From an uncultured Clostridia bacterium (lineage in GTDB: Bacteria > Bacillota > Clostridia > TANB77 > CAG-465): DNA of 64,000 bases. The translations under genes and the position numbers were made by a program. The notes under the pieces are model-generated. The model worked only from the letters and a program-made list of their open reading frames with translations, did not search any database and was not told the origin of the DNA. The stretch is taken from NCBI GenBank assembly GCA_948562205.1, contig CAOYAN010000007.1, forward strand, positions 1-64,000, read 5' to 3'. Positions 60,668-64,000 of the stretch are shown piece by piece. Numbering within the stretch: position 1 is the first letter of the stretch; each line of letters opens with the position of its first letter.

Positions 60668-60697
60668 AAAGTCATACCAGAAGGTGTGACTTTTATT
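60668..60697. terminator. Intrinsic terminator between mbl and ferritin-like gene
   Basis: AAAAGTCATACC and GGTGTGACTTTT pair fully (one G-U) around an AGAA loop. A T-rich tract on the plus side and A-run on the other allow use in both directions. Confidence 0.85.
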
Positions 60698-61145
60698 TAT
60701 GTATATTTTTTGATATAAGATAATTATACATATTAACGTTACAAAGTTTATTAGTTATAATTTCATTTATCATATTATATTTTTTAGTATCTGGCATAGA
60801 ATTTTGTATATTTCTATATTTTTTTATAGAATTTATTTCATCAAATAATCCATTCTTTAAATTTTCAGGATAATTGTCTATTATACATCTATTCTCTACA
60901 TATATACTTCTTGTATCACTTATATGTGTGCTTGTTATTTCATAAAATACATCCTTTAATATATCACTATGTCTTACTTCATTTTTCATTATATCACTAA
61001 TTATAGATACATCTTCTTCATCTGTTACTTGATTTAGTAACATGTTATAAAATGCAATAGAATGATTTTCATCTTCTACTAAACTACGAACTGAATCAAT
61101 TATATCATTATTTACAATAGACTCTACTATATTATTTTCTTCCAT
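60693..61145 (-). CDS. Ferritin-like (rubrerythrin-type) four-helix protein
   Basis: A 150-residue all-alpha protein. The helix pair with E24 (in R-S-L-V-E-D-E-N-H-S) and E56-V-R-H59 matches the first iron-binding half of ferritin-like domains; the second pair (F-D-E-I-N-S-I near 101 and N-E-I-I-T-N-K near 128) is less typical. It may store iron or act as a peroxidase in oxidative-stress defence, or be a spore-coat ferritin-like protein as common in Clostridia. SD AGGAGGTG precedes ATG 61145. Monocistronic. Confidence 0.7.
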   Translation of the reverse strand: MEENNIVESIVNNDIIDSVRSLVEDENHSIAFYNMLLNQVTDEEDVSIISDIMKNEVRHSDILKDVFYEITSTHISDTRSIYVENRCIIDNYPENLKNGLFDEINSIKKYRNIQNSMPDTKKYNMINEIITNKLCNVNMYNYLISKNIHK

Positions 61146-61339
61146 GCATATTGCACCTCCTATATTTATATGATATGAAAAATATGTTAAATTGTTATAA
61201 ATAATAGAATAAACAGAGTATTAATGTAGGAGTATATATTTAGTATAGATATATTAATTTTATTTTTTTATGTTAAGTATAATACAATATTATTATTAAA
61301 ATTAAAGCTAAAAATATAATTATATAAGGAGAAAAAAAG
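61146..61339. other. Divergent intergenic region
   Basis: AT-rich spacer between divergently read genes. No convincing promoter boxes or hairpins beyond the SD sequences at each end. Confidence 0.4.
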
Positions 61340-61618
61340 ATGAAAGTAAAAAGTGCAGTAGAAATCTATAATGAAGTACTATCTGGTAAAAGAGGTCGGT
61401 TCCCTAATAATTTTTGGAATTATGATTATACATTTAATTATTCTAATACAAAAGAAGTAATAATCTATATGATTGAGAATATACTTTTCTGGAATGAAGA
61501 TGATGTAAGAGAAAAATTGTGTCAAAAAACATTTAGAGAAAATGGGTTATGGGGAATGCTTCAAATTGTTTTTAACGGTAGTACAAAAATTGCTATAGAG
61601 AATGCATATGGTAAATAA
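61340..61618 (+). CDS. DUF4046-like small protein
   Basis: A 92-residue cytoplasmic protein with the pattern Y-N-E-V-L-S-G-K-R-G-R-F-P-x2-F-W-x2-D at the start and G-x2-G-M-L-Q-I-V-F-N-G-S-x4-A-I-E-N-A-Y at the end. This is the layout of the DUF4046 family, widespread in Firmicutes and of unknown role. ATG 61340 follows AAGGAGAAA. Monocistronic with a strong terminator. Confidence 0.72.
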   Translation: MKVKSAVEIYNEVLSGKRGRFPNNFWNYDYTFNYSNTKEVIIYMIENILFWNEDDVREKLCQKTFRENGLWGMLQIVFNGSTKIAIENAYGK

Positions 61619-61627
61619 AAGAAATAT

Positions 61628-61666
61628 AATATGGGAGAGTGAAATCTTATCTCCCATATTTTTCTT
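61628..61666 (+). terminator. Intrinsic terminator
   Basis: AATATGGGAGA and TCTCCCATATT form a perfect 11-bp stem, followed by TTTTCTTTTC. Confidence 0.9.
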
Positions 61667-61687
61667 TTCAAAATAGTATATAAATTA

Positions 61688-61716
61688 TAGACAAAATGTG
61701 CAAAAAATAGTATAAT
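61688..61716 (+). promoter_or_regulatory. Sigma-A-type promoter of polC
   Basis: TAGACA (61688-61693) and TATAAT (61711-61716) are 17 bp apart; GGGGG lies just before ATG 61744. Confidence 0.7.
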
Positions 61717-61743
61717 ATTTTTTGAAAAAAAGGGGGCTTGTAA

Positions 61744-64000
61744 ATGAATAAAACAGTAAAAGAAGTATTTTTTAATTGTAGCAGTGATGATAATAATTTT
61801 TGTAATGCAATAATAGATGAAATCAAGTTCTCTAAAAAGCTTAATGCTGTAATTTTAAATGCTAAAAGTGATGAAAATATACCACTTTCTAAGATTGAAG
61901 AATTTGAAAGGCTTGCATGTAGAGCATATGAGCTAAATAGTTTTAAAGTAGATTATAAATTTACTGGCATGCCTTGTGAAATTACACTTAAAAATGTTCA
62001 AAATGTAATACTTATAGCTAATAAAAAATATGGGTATACTCAAGATATATTTGAAAACTGTAAAATAGATATAAATAATGATGAGAAAAAAATAAATATA
62101 GAATTAAAGAAGCCTTATGCTAATTTTTTAAGATTAAAAAAGGTTGATCAGTATATTATGAAGTGTTTAGATACTGAATATGGTAAAGGGTATTCTTTAA
62201 ATATAACTGAAAATAAAGATATAAAAAAAGATATAGGAAATGGAATAAGAATAGTAAAGCTTGAAGATATTCCAAATAGGAATGTCGTAAGTATAGAAAA
62301 TAGTAATGTAAATACACAAGTTCCAGAAATTCCTAAAGAGACATATAGAAGACCTGCTCTTACAGAAGAGGAGAAAATGGAGAGAAAACTTGCAAAAAAT
62401 CCTCAGCCTGAAAATGTTATATATGGAATTAATATAACTACTACAGATATAAAAAGAGTAGATGAGGTAAATGATACTTTGGATAGAGTATGTATACAAG
62501 GACAAATATTTGAAAAAGATGTACGTGAGCTTAAAAGTGGGAAATTACTTTTAATATTAGATGTAACAGATAAGACAAGCACTATTGCTTGTAAAATGTT
62601 TTTAGATAAGAAAAAATTTGAAGAAGTAGATCCAAGACTTTCTAAAGGAAGTTATATCATACTTCAAGGAAGACCTCAAATAGATCCTTTCTCTAAAGAA
62701 CTTACTATAATGACAAGTAATATTTGTACAGGTAGTAAACCACCTGAGAGAATGGACAACGCCGAAGAAAAAAGAGTTGAACTTCATCTACATACTCAAA
62801 TGAGTGCAATGGATGCTGTAACTTCTGCTACAGATTTAGTAAAACAAGCTATAAAATGGGGACATAAAGCAGTTGCCATAACTGATCATGGTGTAGTTCA
62901 ATCATTTCCAGAAGCAAATCATGTAATAGTTGATAACTATGCAGGATTAGTAAAAAAAGAGGGGAAAATAACTACACAAGATATACTAGACGCTGCACCT
63001 ATTAAAGTAATATATGGTGTTGAGGGATATCTTGCAAGGGATGTTGAGCCTATAGTACCAGAGTTTGATACATATTGTGTATTTGATTTGGAGACAACAG
63101 GATTTAATCCAGATTTAGATGGGATTACAGAAGTTGCCGTATGTAAAGTTAGAAATGGTGAAATAATTGATGAATTTACGACATTTGTAAATCCTGAAAA
63201 GCCTATACCTTTTAATGTACAAGAACTTACACATATAACTGATGATATGGTAGCCGATGCACCAAAGATGGATGAGATGATACCAAAGTTTTTAGAGTTT
63301 GTTAAAGGAAGTGTACTAGTTGCACATAATGCACACTTTGATATAGGATTTATTGCAAATAAATCACAAAAATTAGGTCTTGAATTTAAACCATATGTTA
63401 TTGATACATATGAGATGTCACTTGAATTATACAATGGTGTAGAAAATCATAAACTAGGTACTTTAGTAGAATATTTAGGTATAGAATTAGAAGGCGCTCA
63501 TAGAGCTATAAATGATACAAGAGCTACTGCTAAAATGTTTATTAGAATGAAGGAAGACTGTGACAAAGAAAAAATAGATATAAATAATTATATCTTTACG
63601 AATATAAAAGATAAATCTAGAAATTTACCTGGCAATCATATTATTATACTTGCTAAAAACTATGTTGGACTTAAAAATTTGTACAAGCTTGTTTCATATT
63701 CTCATGTTTGGAATTTTCATAGAAAACCTAAAATATCACGTTCTATGTTAAAAAGATATAGAGATGGATTAATTATTGGTTCTGCATGTGAACAAGGTGA
63801 ATTATATCAAGAAATATTAGAATATAGATTAGGAAATAATGATGGTAGTAAAATAGAAGAGATTGCAAACTTTTATGATTATTTGGAAATACAACCTTTA
63901 GGAAATAATGAATTCTATGAAAGAACAGGAAAAAAAGTTAAAAAAGAAGGAAAAAGACCTAAAGATGAGCCACCTGAATATATTAAACTTACACATCAAG
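61744..64000 (+). CDS. polC: DNA polymerase III alpha subunit, PolC type (5' part)
   Basis: The first 752 residues of the Gram-positive replicase; the gene runs out of the window. Visible in order: an N-terminal helper domain (1-220), the OB fold (from about 245, R-V-C-I-Q-G-Q-I-F), and the PHP domain (V-E-L-H-L-H-T-Q-M-S-A-M-D about 345). The intact proofreading exonuclease is inserted into the PHP domain (F-D-L-E-T-T-G about 447, A-H-N-A-H-F-D about 530, A-H-R-A-I-N-D about 586). ATG 61744 follows AAGGGGG. It shares the DEDDh exonuclease fold with the stand-alone gene at 11505. Essential for chromosome replication. Confidence 0.96.
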   Translation, partial: MNKTVKEVFFNCSSDDNNFCNAIIDEIKFSKKLNAVILNAKSDENIPLSKIEEFERLACRAYELNSFKVDYKFTGMPCEITLKNVQNVILIANKKYGYTQDIFENCKIDINNDEKKINIELKKPYANFLRLKKVDQYIMKCLDTEYGKGYSLNITENKDIKKDIGNGIRIVKLEDIPNRNVVSIENSNVNTQVPEIPKETYRRPALTEEEKMERKLAKNPQPENVIYGINITTTDIKRVDEVNDTLDRVCIQGQIFEKDVRELKSGKLLLILDVTDKTSTIACKMFLDKKKFEEVDPRLSKGSYIILQGRPQIDPFSKELTIMTSNICTGSKPPERMDNAEEKRVELHLHTQMSAMDAVTSATDLVKQAIKWGHKAVAITDHGVVQSFPEANHVIVDNYAGLVKKEGKITTQDILDAAPIKVIYGVEGYLARDVEPIVPEFDTYCVFDLETTGFNPDLDGITEVAVCKVRNGEIIDEFTTFVNPEKPIPFNVQELTHITDDMVADAPKMDEMIPKFLEFVKGSVLVAHNAHFDIGFIANKSQKLGLEFKPYVIDTYEMSLELYNGVENHKLGTLVEYLGIELEGAHRAINDTRATAKMFIRMKEDCDKEKIDINNYIFTNIKDKSRNLPGNHIIILAKNYVGLKNLYKLVSYSHVWNFHRKPKISRSMLKRYRDGLIIGSACEQGELYQEILEYRLGNNDGSKIEEIANFYDYLEIQPLGNNEFYERTGKKVKKEGKRPKDEPPEYIKLTHQ

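Overview
The window is AT-rich DNA from a low-GC, endospore-forming member of the Clostridia, probably a host-associated or gut species known from metagenomes. The evidence is the set of sporulation genes (yqfC, yqfD, spoIID, a spoIIQ-like M23 gene, spoIIID), a PolC-type replicase, dapF, an agr-type peptide quorum-sensing locus, strong AT-biased codon use (AGA, TTA, GCA), and frequent GTG/TTG starts behind strong Shine-Dalgarno (SD) sequences. The species cannot be named from sequence alone.

Layout. 0-2.5 kb: a GC-richer membrane/Ig-like protein gene with a structured leader and tail. 2.5-10.5 kb: housekeeping genes (radical SAM, dapF, PRPP-synthetase-like, ttcA-like, a FIST-aldehyde dehydrogenase pair, a LysR regulator). 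10.6-12.2 kb: a GC-rich orphan gene, a probable non-coding transcript, a DnaQ-like exonuclease and a tiny Cys-rich membrane protein. 12.4-15.5 kb: agrB and agrD convergent with agrA-agrC. 15.8-19.9 kb: yqfC-yqfD-ybeY-dgkA-cdd and small genes. 19.9-26.4 kb: two more GC-rich orphan genes on the minus strand, a GH3 enzyme, and three damaged genes (Spo0A-like, C39-like peptidase, PuuD-like amidotransferase) around two tandem small membrane proteins. 26.5-36.9 kb: a D,D-carboxypeptidase and a 2890-residue M26 (IgA1-protease/ZmpB-like) metalloprotease. 37.3-54.6 kb: one long operon for a divergent Tad-like surface machine. 54.6-57.2 kb: a RhuM remnant and small proteins. 57.3-64 kb: spoIID, spoIIQ-like, spoIIID, mbl, a ferritin-like gene, a DUF4046-like gene and the start of polC.

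Two things stand out. First, four single-gene units (292-2184, 10641-11003, 19986-21077, 25746-26117) have base and codon composition quite unlike the surrounding genome. Each has its own sigma-A-type promoter with 17-bp spacing (three with TTGACA and TATAAT) and its own intrinsic terminator, and two carry roughly 190-bp structured leaders. All lie in the first 26.4 kb, none resembles a known family to me, and no recombinase is nearby. Second, the 17-kb Tad-like operon has a SAF/CpaB-like protein, two TadZ-like proteins without a usable P-loop, a membrane-anchored TadA ATPase and a fused TadB-TadC. It also has four short paralogous pilin-like proteins, two larger paralogous membrane proteins (one with a LamG-like domain), and large exported proteins. 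No prepilin peptidase is visible in the window. It lies directly downstream of the giant protease, whose gene is bracketed by an imperfect direct repeat copied from the dacF 3' end.

How the genes may work together (inference): the agr circuit could report cell density. The giant protease and the Tad-like machine form a surface/host-interaction block. The sporulation and wall genes (dapF, dacF-like, spoIID, spoIIQ-like, mbl) serve wall remodelling in growth and engulfment. Functions are inferred from motifs read by eye; no database search was run.
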